Shown: positions 1 to 9,455 of the stretch, in pieces
Layout of the letters: each line of letters opens with the position of its first letter
How positions within the stretch are numbered: the stretch's first letter is position 1
Assembly: GCA_015179045.1 (NCBI GenBank)
Contig: WHUZ01000014.1
Location: forward strand, 124,001-188,000
DNA length: 64,000 nucleotides
Direction of reading: 5' to 3'
Source: Kalaharituber pfeilii
Lineage: Eukaryota; Ascomycota; Pezizomycetes; Pezizales; Pezizaceae
Position numbers and translations under genes: made by a program
The notes under the pieces: generated by a model
Seen by the model: the letters and a program-made list of their open reading frames with translations, nothing else
Databases searched by the model: none
What the model was told of the DNA's origin: nothing

Positions 1-222
1 CTTTACATGTACACACAAATACACAGACACATACATACATAGCCGCCATCATCAACCAGATCAATAGGAAACCCTAGATATCAAATCAGTACGTACATTA
101 AACATACAAACACAGGGCAAGCCAGAGCAGATAAGAATTTATATAAACACAAAGTAATACCCATTCCATAATCATAATGTAATCTGATCGATCTCTTCAA
201 TCACATTCCGCCTCTCCTACGT

Positions 223-2917
223 CTACCCAACTACCTCCGTACCCCCCTTCCCCTTCTCACCTACTCTATTCATCTTCGTGCCCTCCAACACCGGGGGCGT
301 CACCACGGTCCCCGTGCCGCCTTTAAGTGTGCCCTCCGGCAACTTCAATGGCACTTGCGGCAGGATCTTCATCTTCCCCTCCAATGACTCACCCCTAATC
401 ACCCTCTTGATCTCCTCCTGGTCCAAACTCTCATACTCTACTAGAGCTTTTGCAAGCAAATCCAGCTCCTTTCTCTTGCTCTTGAGCAGATTCATCGCGC
501 GCGTGCGGCCAGCTTCGACAATCTTGCGGATCTCATCCTCAATCTTTTCTTTGGTTTGGGAAGAAAGCTGGTTGTAATTGTCTTGAAGGTTGACGTTGCC
601 GAGTTCTTCAGACATGCCGTATTGAGTAACCATTGCACGGGCGAGACGAGTAGCGTTGTACAGGTCAGAGGAGCAGCCGGTGGTGACATTGTCTGGACCA
701 AATATCAGTTCTTCGGCAATTTTGCCACCGAGAGCGGAGTCGATTTGAGCGAGGATTTGCTTAAAGGAACAAAGATTAGCTTTGAATTATATTCATGGCC
801 AGAGGCTTGGGCTCACCTTCTTGCTCATAGACTGCATATCACCCTCAGGCAAAAAATGCGTTACACCCAATGCCTGTCCTCGGGGCATGATGGTGACTTT
901 GTAAACCGGATGATGTCCCTCTGTAAACAAGCCCACAATCGCATGACCGCCCTCGTGATATGCTGTAAGCTCTCTCTCTGCTTGCGGAATGATCGCGCTC
1001 TTCCGTTCTGCACCCATGAGAATCTTGTCCTTTGCCCACTCCATATCCTTCATGGTGACAGCGACAGCCTTGTTCCTTGAAGCGCGCACAGCAGCTTGAT
1101 TGACGAGATTTTCCAATTCCGCTCCAGAGAAACCTGGAGTACCGCGAGCGAGAAGGGACGGGTCGACATCGGGAGCAACTTGGATGTTTTTCATATGGTG
1201 TTTGATAATCTCGATTCTCCCCTTGACATCAGGAAGTGGTACGACGATGTTACGGTCGAACCGTCCAGGTCGAGTAAGCGCCTTATCCAATAGTTGTGGG
1301 AAGTTTGTAGCAGCCAGGAAAACGACACCGCTGTTCTGCGCAAAGCCATCAAGGTCGACCAACAGTTGGTTGAGAGTTTGTTTGACATAAGCCGCATCCC
1401 TTTCGTTTCTCTTTCCTCCAATTGCGTCAAGTTCGTCAATAAACACAATCGCAGGGGCCTTTGCTCGAGCCTGGGCAAACAGTTCCCTGACACGTTTGGC
1501 TCCAACACCAACGTAGACCTCGTCAAACTCGGACCCAGACATGAAGAAGAACGGAACACCAGCTTCACCAGCAACCGCGCGAGCCAAAAGCGTCTTACCA
1601 GTGCCTGGGGGACCAACGAGTAACACACCCTTTGGAAGTTTGCCACCGAGAGTAGAGAACCGGCTAGGGTCTTTCAAGAATTCAACAAGCTCCTGCAGTT
1701 CCTCCTTTGCCTCATCACAGCCATGAACATCGCTAAACCGAACTGTTTGATGTGAGGCAGTGGCTTCATTGCTAGTGTTGCCGCCGACCTTCTTCAAAAA
1801 GCCGGTTGTTTCAACCATGAGTGTGAGCACGACCAGAGTGAAATACAGAATCAAACCAAAATTGAACAGGAACTTGACCCATTTGAAGATGGTGCCTCCA
1901 ATAGTTTCTTCTACAACGACGTAGAGTGGATTTTCCCGATCGCCAGTGCCAGTTGGCTTTTCGCCACCGGGACCACCAGATGGATGAGCAGGCCGAGCGT
2001 GAGCAAATGCAACGTTAGATCCCCGAGTATGCGCAGCTACAGCTTGGCCAATGGCTTGCAATTGCTCCGAGTTGAATCCGGCACCATGTTGAGCGGTTTG
2101 CGTTTGCTCACCAATAGCTCCAGCAGAGGCTGTACGGCCTAATTTCTCCAATGCCCGAGCATAGACGTTTTCACAAGCCATATTTGACGCATAGCGTCCC
2201 ATTTCGTATCGTTCAACCACAATTTCCGGCATATTAGCCCGGAGTAAAGCGGAGTAGAAGGCAGCCTGAGCAGATGCATTTCCGGGATTGTTGTTTGCAC
2301 TAGTTTCCAGATGGGCAAGGGTGTTTCGAGACGATGAGAGTATATATGTCCGTATTTGTGCCGGCGTAGGGAATCCAGAGGGTATAAGTGGCGGGGTGAT
2401 CCGATTCAATGAAAACCGAGGAAGGGTAGAAAACCGAGAAGATAGTCCGAGTCGAGTAGCATTGCAGAATAGAGGATTACCTGTAAAATTTTGGGTGTGT
2501 TTGTTAGTATAGGTGAACTCACAGAGGAGAGACTCCCATCTACCACGATATGGCCACTCACCGTTGAGAATATTTCCAGAAACATATGACCAAGATGGCG
2601 GAGTTGGTCGCCTCGAAATGGAGCTCAAAGGTCCAGCCGCTGTTGCGATCGGCCGAGTGAACTGAGTTCGAGGGGCTCCGATACCAGAAGCTGCAGTTTT
2701 CTTCCCAGTAGCGATGGACCTCTGCGATTGCGTGCAATTCGTAACCAATATTGTTGCTATCGACGGTAGTAAATTCGTAGTGGCCGGCGGCAGGCTCTGC
2801 AACAGGGAGACGAAGTTTAAGTTAGCCGTAGATTTTTTTTTTTCCATCAGCTCCGCAAGCATCCTTCTCGCGGTGGCAACGTACCTGTAGAGCCAGGCCT
2901 ATCCGATGATGAGCCAT
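223..2917 (-). CDS. YME1: Mitochondrial inner-membrane i-AAA protease (YME1 family)
   Basis: ATP-dependent zinc metalloprotease of the inner membrane, with its catalytic domain facing the intermembrane space; the family degrades unassembled or damaged membrane proteins. Proposed exons (minus strand): 2917-2885, 2796-2562, 2480-817 and 759-223, giving about 822 aa. Exon 1 (starts [11 protein letters not shown]) joins SLPPATT across an 88-nt GT-AG intron; I prefer this to the internal ATG at 2862, which lies in that intron. Seen in the protein: a basic N-terminus consistent with a presequence, one membrane segment near residue 300 ([15 protein letters not shown]), Walker A GPPGTGKT near 379, Walker [10 protein letters not shown] near 434, and the zinc-binding HEGGH near 604. 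The last intron (760-816) restores the block between SKK and [13 protein letters not shown]. The 81-nt intron at 2481-2561 is a multiple of three without stops, so its splicing is less certain. The assignment itself is firm. Confidence 0.93.
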
Positions 2918-3099
2918 GGCGGATCAACAACCAGTCTGGCACAGACTTTTTTTATATGATCGAACACATTCGCTTTTGTTTGCGTGAGGGTAGAGAGGAA
3001 GACGGGGGTGTGTTGGGGGGGGGAGGGGATTCGATCACCACACCGACCGCAGGGGGAGGAGGGGGGGTGCTGGCAAGTGGATTGGGTGCGGGTAGGCAG

Positions 3100-3285
3100 A
3101 TTGAGAAGGGGAGGAGGTGTGGGGGAGGTGTGGGGGAGAGAGCGAGGGAGGAGGGAGGAGGGAGGAGGAGGGCGGAGGGAGGAGGGAGGAGGGAGGAGCG
3201 AGGAGGGAGAAGGGAGGAGGGAGGAGGGAGAGGGAGAGGGAGAGGGGAAGGGGAGGGAGGGCAGGGGAGAAGGTGAAGGGGAGGG
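3100..3285. repeat. Purine-rich GGGAGGA tract
   Basis: The plus strand is almost entirely G and A, made of irregular GGGAGGA and GGGAGA units; the other strand is the matching pyrimidine tract. Many closely spaced runs of three or more G fit the general G-quadruplex pattern, and the purine/pyrimidine asymmetry would also permit triplex DNA. It lies in the shared promoter of two mitochondrial genes. Confidence 0.85.
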
Positions 3286-3331
3286 CCGTCGGCTGCTGGC
3301 AGCGGGCGAGTAGCGTGGGGTCGAAGAGTGT

Positions 3332-3406
3332 GCACGGCACGGCACAGCACAGCACAGCACAGCACAGCACAGCACAGCACAGCACAGCACAGCGCGGCGC
3401 AGCACA
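3332..3406. repeat. AGCAC pentanucleotide microsatellite
   Basis: Nine perfect AGCAC units occupy about 3346-3390, flanked by degenerate units (GGCAC on the left, AGCGC and GGCGC on the right). The unit is not a multiple of three, and I place the array upstream of the GTPase gene, so it is treated as non-coding. Confidence 0.9.
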
Positions 3407-3632
3407 GGCGCTTCTGCGGGCGGCCTCGCTGGATCGCGGTCGAAGTCCAGCGGCGGCGCGGGCGCGGGGCGCAGGCAGGCGCCAGCACTTGGCGGTGGCG
3501 ACGAGGCCCGGCCCGCACCCTCGCCGCCTTGGCGCCCCGCGGGCAGCTGCTCTCTCTGCGTCCGCGCCCGCCCCGCACCCGCACCCGCCCCATGCCCCAG
3601 CACCCAGGCCCCAGGCCACAGGCCACAGACTA

Positions 3633-3676
3633 CCCCCGCCCCCACCCGCCCCCACCCGCCCCCACCCGCCCCCGCG
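3633..3676. repeat. C-rich decamer repeat at the 5' edge of the GTPase gene
   Basis: About four copies of a CCCGCCCCCA-type unit end immediately before the ATG at 3677. A second C/G-rich run (CCGCCCCGCCCG units, about 3698-3735) lies just inside the coding sequence and encodes the Pro/Arg-rich start of the presequence. It probably forms much of the 5' leader. Confidence 0.8.
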
Positions 3677-4985
3677 ATGTGCCCAGCAGTCCTGCGCCCG
3701 CCCCGCCCGCCCCGCCCGCCCCGCCCGCCCCTCCGCCGCCGCGGCCTCGCAACCTCCGCCTGCGCGCTGCTCCCCCGCGTCCGCCCGCGCTACCCCCCCA
3801 TCCGCACCCCTGGCCCGCCGCCCGCGTACGAGGATGAAGACCCCCTCCCCGAGGACCCCCTCCACCCCCATCCCCAGCCACAGCCCCGCCGCCCCGCAGG
3901 CGTCCCCAAGCCCGCCCCCGTCCCCGAGCACCTCTTCCCGCAGCCGCAGCCACAGCCTCCCCGCTCCAAGCTCGACCGCCGCCGGGAAGCCGTCCTAGCC
4001 AGAGGCGAGCCCGACCGCTGGGCCCACCTCAGCGACCGCGGCTTCTACATCCCCCTCCGCCGTGAGGGCTGGAACATGCGCTGGGAGACCGAGACCCCGA
4101 CCCCAGAGCAGCTCAAGCGAGCCGACAGCTTCTTCACCAGATACCCCCCTCAATTCCTCTGGTCCGCCGCTGAATTCAAGCGGATGGACTTTGGGAACGT
4201 GCCAGAGGTGTGAGGCAGCCACTCATTTCCCTTCCGTCTTCCTCTCCCCTCCCTCCCCCCCCCCCCCCAAATCTAACTCCACATGCCTCAGGTCGCCTTC
4301 CTCGGCCGCTCTAATGTCGGCAAATCCTCTCTGCTTAACGCCCTCCTCAACAACTCCAAAATGGCCAGTGTGTCGTCCAAGCCTGGGCACACCAAGCTCA
4401 TGAACGCCTTTTCCATCAACCAGGGCAGCGTCGTCCTCCTCGACATGCCCGGATATGGACACGGCTCGCGCCCAGAATGGGGCATACAGATTCTAAAGTA
4501 TCTTTCGTCGAGAAAACAGTTCCGTTCGCCCCCACCCTCCCCCCAATCCCATCCTCACCCCCATCCCCCGACTCCGTACCCCCCAGATTCACCCAAGTGT
4601 AAGCTAACCCCCATCCTTCAAGCTTCGTAGGTTTCGCCGCGCCTTTATTCTGATCGAAGCAACCCACGGTCCTAAACCCAATGATATCCAACTCCTTGAC
4701 TTGCTTGGCGCCAACGGCATCTCCTACCAACTTGTTCTCTCCAAAGTCGACAAAACCCGTGACGAGCCCTGGCAGCTGGAAACAGTATTTTCTGTCCTCC
4801 ACGAAATGATCACGGATAAGAAGCAGCGATTAGGAACTAGTGCTCTCGGTGAGATTATTGGGACTGCGGGAGATCCCCCGAAGAAAGGCGCACAGAGGAT
4901 TGGCATTTCAGACTTGCGGTGGGCCGTGATGGTGGCGGCAGGGCTGGATGGCTTGATCACGCTGAGTGGGAAGCCAAGGCGATGA
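3677..4985 (+). CDS. MRX8: EngB/YihA-type mitochondrial GTPase (MRX8-like)
   Basis: A GTPase of the EngB (YsxC/YihA) family. Bacterial members help assemble the large ribosomal subunit; the yeast homologue MRX8 is mitochondrial. Proposed exons 3677-4207, 4292-4518 and 4631-4985 give 370 aa. The N-terminus is rich in Arg and Pro and lacks acidic residues, as in an import presequence, followed by a fungal extension with WAHLSDRGFYIPLRREGW. The G domain shows G1 GRSNVGKSS, G2-region KPGHTK, G3 DMPGYG and G4 SKVD. Intron 1 (84 nt) joins NVPE to VAFLGRSN. Intron 2 (4519-4630) uses the donor GTTCCG, chosen because it gives SSRKQFRRAFILIEATHG; an alternative donor at 4498 would delete the conserved YLSSRKQ. 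Family assignment is confident; mitochondrial location is inferred. Confidence 0.88.
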
Positions 4986-5664
4986 GTATATATTAGCTCT
5001 CGGCCGTGATTCTACTAGTGTATAACGAATTTGATATCAAGGGACCCGAAAGTCACGATATAGATTTCCAGTTGTAAACCCATCTCGCTGCTCGCAGGGA
5101 GCAAAAAAAAGTGAATGGCTAAAAATTAGAATGGGATAGATAAACAAAAAAAAAATAAATAAATAAATAAATAAATAAATAAGCATAGACAGAAAACTCC
5201 AGTTGCAAATGTCACCCGAAAAAGCCATTGGTGAAAATATGACAGAAGTTATCCGAGAAAAAATAAACCATCCCATCCCACCTCATCTCACCGAAAGAAG
5301 TAACCCGTTACCCAGTTCCTTCCGCAGTCCTCTACGCAAGTTAAACTATGATATACTTGCAGCAGCTTCGTTCCTAATCACATGACATACGACAGATGCA
5401 TCAGCATATGGCTATCTCAGATGATGACTGTACCTCAACAACACTGGTGGAAAATGGATACTAAGAACGCATCTGACAGTAACAGTCAACCGACAGTAAC
5501 AAATCCCTGGGGATCAAAGGGAGCACTGAATAAGAGCAAGTGTGCAAGGCGGAAAGAGAGATTAAGAAATAGCAACAATCAACGCCCCCCAGCCTTGATT
5601 TAAGTACCAGTAGTGTCTAAGAAATCCCCTATCTAGAGAAGAAATCCTCATAATTCCATTCAAC
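4986..5664. other. Convergent intergenic region
   Basis: The GTPase gene and the WBP2-like gene end facing each other across 679 bp. Apart from an A-rich stretch with a tetranucleotide array near 5150-5182, I see only unstructured sequence that should hold both 3' ends. Short ORFs here have no recognisable content. Confidence 0.6.
5147..5182. repeat. AAAT/AAATA tetranucleotide array
   Basis: An A run passes into about seven AAAT-type units ending at AAGCATAG. It lies in the 3' region between two convergent genes. Confidence 0.9.
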
Positions 5665-6583
5665 TCAAGGCTTCGACGTATAGCTCTCCAGTCCCTGGCT
5701 AACCCCTGCAATCTGCGCCTCCTCATACCCCGGTGGCGGTCCATCTGGTGGTGGTGGTGGCGGAACTGCCGCTGATGGCCCTACATCTGGCGTCCATTGG
5801 GGCACAATACCCGGCGGCGAGCCATCATAACTTGGCAGGTCCGGATCCGTCACGTCCCCAAACTCCATCTCCTGCGGCATGCACTCTTTGGCATGCTCTA
5901 TGTGATTGTGAAAGTCAAAGGTCCCACCGTCCTTAAAAGTGAGTTTGAGCTCGAGCTCGGGGATGCCATCGGGGATGTTGCCGTTGCGGACGGCCCTGAT
6001 TGTGCTGACCCAGACATTTGGGCCGAAGAAGGGTGCGGTGACGTATGAATCGTAGACGTTCTTAAGCGGGGCACAGAAGGATTCCATGGAAGGTGTACAA
6101 GCTGTTGGAGAGCTCGGTATATAAATAATCTGGAAGGTGGAAATAGTAGTTAAATCTAAGAGCCCACCTTGGAGAAGGAAGCGAACAAGCGAAAGAAATG
6201 AAACTATCCAAGATGTTGGAAAACTCTTCAAACTCACCCTTGAATTTGTCACATAGGCTAATCCATCACCGCACTTCAGCGAGTAATTCTTCCCCGTATA
6301 GCTTAGTGCCTTCAACTGAAACGACACCCTCGGGGGCGAGGTATACAGTGTCTTCTCGCCTGGCAAATTCACAAATTTTTGAGTACCCCTCTCATCAAGC
6401 ATAACCCAACTGTATTTTCAAGTTTCCTCGCGTTAGCAATCGATACCAATGCTTGCGTTGTGGTAGCAATAGCACCATGCACCAAACCAAGCTTATTTGT
6501 ACCGCTTTCTGGCGATTAGCCGATAAGCTGCGGTGGGGCAAGGTAGTTGGTATGGGAGGTGGGGGAGCTTACTTCAACGACAT
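5665..6583 (-). CDS. WBP2-like GRAM-domain protein (UPF0664 family)
   Basis: Small conserved fungal protein related to WW-domain-binding protein 2 and the fission-yeast UPF0664 protein. Proposed exons (minus): 6583-6573 (only 11 nt), 6409-6238 and 6129-5665, giving 215 aa. The 11-nt exon supplies MSLN, joining WVMLDERG at an acceptor at 6410-6412; this reproduces the typical family start. The GRAM-like region contains EKTLYTSPPRVSF, then YVTNSR joined to IIYIPSSPT, then APFFGPNVW. The C-terminus is proline-rich with a PPPGYEE motif, a PY-type ligand for WW domains such as those of Rsp5/NEDD4 ligases. Intron 2 is 108 nt, a multiple of three without stops, so intron retention would keep the frame. 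Function in fungi is poorly known; a role as a WW-domain ligand is inferred from the motif. Confidence 0.85.
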
Positions 6584-7223
6584 GGCTGGCGGAGAATTCA
6601 AGTCTGCGAGTGGTGGTCGGCAGCTGGAGGGGAGATGAGGCGAGACGTTCTGGCTAAGTACCTGATCTGTTTCAAAGATGCCACAGTGGTGATACGATGT
6701 TCAAGTTAGAGTTCCAAATGGCCCTCGAAACTTCTATGATGCAGCTGGCTTGAAAAGAGCCGCATCACGTGTGTGCGGCTAGTGCGCTTGACCTCCCTCA
6801 GCAGGACAGTACTTTGTTCTGGAGAAAGTGATGAAGCTAAAATAAAGAAACGTTTCCCCAATTCGCTATAGAACCATGAGTAGCAGAACATGCGATTAGC
6901 GAAGTTGTTCTATTCCTTTATACAGGTATAAAGTGAATTTGAGGGTCACTTGACAATCTTAAACTATGGTATAAGGTACTGAGCAAGTGCATTTCTCCCA
7001 CAGAGGGCCAAATGTCGCAAGAAAAATTTAGCAAATGGAAAAAAAAAAAAAAAAATTCTGTACAGCATTAACAGCGCCACAATTTTTCCACTACAGACCT
7101 ATTGTCAAATAAAAACTCACCCCCCATCCTCTCCACTTTCCCCCGCGTACGATTTTCCGGTGTATCGAAATCCCCACTTCATTTATTCTATGAAATCCGT
7201 TCATAATGGAATTGGGCGGCGAT
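6584..7223. other. Intergenic region between the WBP2-like gene and QCR6
   Basis: Both neighbours are on the minus strand, so this 640-bp stretch holds the WBP2-like promoter and the QCR6 3' end. It is AT-rich, with a poly(A) run near 7040-7055. I see no further gene. Confidence 0.5.
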
Positions 7224-7893
7224 TTACTTGAGCTGAGCAAAGACCTTTGGTGCAGCACATTGAGCGGAGCAGTGGAGCATGTGGAAGACTGTGTGGCGTT
7301 AGGGATTAGCATTTGATTCACAGTCTCAAAAACTAAAGAAAGTAGCGGATGCGTGAAGAGAACATTGAGGCCGGCTTCCCCCCTCACAACCCACTGAGAA
7401 AGATTCGCACATACATTCTTCAACACAATCCTCTTTAGGATCCTCTCCCGCTTCCTGCTTGCCAGTGACTCTAGCGACGCACTCCTCATAGTGGTGAGTA
7501 TAAGGCTTGCATTTGGTGGATTGTGCGCATTCTGTCAGCCCCCGAAAGTAGTCAGCATGTGTTCCAATTCAATCCTGGCATGGCGGCGTAGCGCTTCAAA
7601 GGTCTTTGTAGGGATTGAAGCTGCCCTCAGCCCTGAGAAGGGGTGAATGGTTTTGCCCCGACGCCAAACTCACCCTCTTGTATTTTTGGCATAGGATCCA
7701 CTGGCTCTTCCACTTCCTCTTCTTCTTCCTCTTCTTCCTCCTCCTCCTCCTCCTCCTCCTCTGCTTCTACCACAGCCTCTTCTTTCTTCTCCGCTGGTTG
7801 TTCCTCCTCCTTCTCTTCCGGCGGCGGGGCCTCTGCCTCTACCTCCGGGATAGTGAAAGCGGAGACAATTTCGGACATGAACAATGAGAACAT
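7224..7893 (-). CDS. QCR6: Cytochrome bc1 complex subunit 6 (hinge protein)
   Basis: Acidic hinge subunit of respiratory complex III, located on the intermembrane-space side where it assists the cytochrome c1-cytochrome c interaction. Proposed exons (minus): 7893-7674, 7531-7415 and 7288-7224, giving 133 aa. The phases close: G|AA gives KIQEECAQ, and T|TC gives VEEFFHMLHC. The N-terminal half is extremely acidic, with a poly-Glu run encoded by GAG/GAA repeats (about 7717-7762). The C-terminal half has the family cysteine pattern (ECAQSTKCKPY, HHYEECVARV, EDCVEEFFH, LHCSAQCAAPKVFAQLK), which forms the disulfide-linked hairpin. The first ATG (7893) has an A at -3 and is preferred; MSEIVSAF at 7878 is an alternative start. 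The last exon ends in LK, as in other fungi. Identification is secure. Confidence 0.92.
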
Positions 7894-9455
7894 TTTGGAA
7901 TTGTGTGCTGCGCCAGAAGTTGCCTACGTTGCGTTGAAATTTGAAGAAAGAGAGGTGGGTTTGTCGTGATATGGTCCGCAATTGACGGCTCAGGTATGGG
8001 TTTCTGGGTGATAATGCTACGAGGGTAAATTTCGGAGCCAATAAGAGAGGTGTGATTGGTCCGGATTAGTAAATACAGTCACGTGAGAGAAATCTCTCCT
8101 GTCGCAGGCGCAATTCGCAGCAGCGCAGTATTAGAAGCGGTAGAAAACGTTCATTACCGCCGCCGCCGCTGCTGCTGCTGGTAATGCTCCTTTTGGGGTT
8201 GTCAAGTTCGCCTGCTTCGCGGGGACCTCCAATACTGGCCGTTTATACTGCGCGCTTTCTTATTCCCACATCTTTTCTGGTCACAAGGACATGACTGGGA
8301 AGCGAATGAATCTTTTCTTCTGGGATTGTGTCGAGACTGGCGACCATCTTCCGGCCGTCATAGCTTCTCCGACAAAGATATACTAGTATACATTCATTTC
8401 TACTAGCAGTTACATATTGCTAGTACCAATGTTCAGGCACGTTGAGAGGAGAGCTTAATACATGATATATAGAACTGCTGAGGACTGAAAAAAGGGACCG
8501 CTGTTGCTGTGCGGCAATAAAGAAACGAAACTTGACTAGGTACTTGAGCTCCTGAGGCATACTTCTGCAATCCAGCGGCGACATTGTTGAGGTGAATTGG
8601 GAGGTATCGTGGCCGTAAACTTGCAAAGAAAATAACAGGAATTGAACTTGAATCATTACAATAATGGCAGAATAACAGCAATTCACCCCTTCCCCTCCTA
8701 CCCTGGTAGGCACAATAACTGTATACATTACAGAGGTTCGAGACTGCAGTACAGACATCGGCCCTGCAGATTCATCAATACTCACAAACCCCTCGAAATG
8801 TACTAGCGGAGAACATAATCCCGAAATGTATGCAAAGATGCTCCTTCTGTAGGAAAAACGTGAGATGAATTGAAAGTAGAAAAATCCAGGAAATACAAAG
8901 CCGCATCACACTCTCCACAAGCTAACTCACATGCATAATCACTATCAAACAGAATTCCAGTCGTGAAATGAGTCAAGGGGAAGAATGCTCATCCATTCTA
9001 TATCAAACTCCATATGACAGAGGATGGATGACAGACAGGAAGGTGGGAAAGCTAAACGAACACCCGGAGCCTAAAGATCAAAGGCATAAGGTAGGAACAT
9101 GTAAAACCACAGTGTATAAAGAAGGGAAAAGAAAGAAAAGAAAAAAAAAAAAAGAGAAAAAGAAAAAAGAAAAAGGAAATAAAAAACCGCACAGACCGTT
9201 AGAATAACTCCCTAACCACTTTGATGATGACATAGACTCAAGAAAACAGCATATATAAAAATTGACAAGAAAAAAAAAGAAGAAACAATTCGTTGATTAA
9301 AAGAAAAGAATTAGAACGTAAAGAAGAACTGGAGATTGACCATCTCGCCCATGGAAACTAGCGCCCTTTACACGAACACAGAGAGAAATACATAAAATTA
9401 AATTCGCTCTCTAGCGCAGCTGCGGTTTTATCGGCATCAACAGATGAAGCAAGGC
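7894..9455. other. Intergenic region between QCR6 and PAC1
   Basis: About 1.56 kb between the QCR6 start and the PAC1 stop, both on the minus strand. It contains a short CCG/CTG triplet run near 8158-8180 and an A/G-rich stretch at 9120-9180. I see no conserved ORF, tRNA or rRNA. It should include the QCR6 promoter on the left and the PAC1 3' UTR on the right. Confidence 0.5.

Larger units (their letters stand above)
2918..3676. promoter_or_regulatory. Divergent promoter region between YME1 and the EngB-type GTPase gene
   Basis: This 759-bp stretch separates two start codons that point away from each other, so it must hold both promoters. It is dominated by low-complexity sequence: a purine-rich tract, an AGCAC pentamer array and a C-rich repeat directly before the GTPase start codon. 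Long ORFs cross it on both strands, but they are by-products of repetitive GC-rich sequence. I see no canonical TATA box and do not assign transcription-factor sites. Confidence 0.6.

Noticed and set aside
2899..3998. Several long ORFs on both strands across the GC-rich region (for example 3117-3998 plus and 3035-3931 minus)
   Set aside because: They are produced by the purine tract, the AGCAC array and C-rich repeats, which lack stops in many frames. The real gene here starts at 3677 in a different frame.
7627..7969. Plus-strand Ser-rich ORF at the QCR6 locus
   Set aside because: It is the shadow of the acidic GAG/GAA repeat of QCR6 on the other strand.
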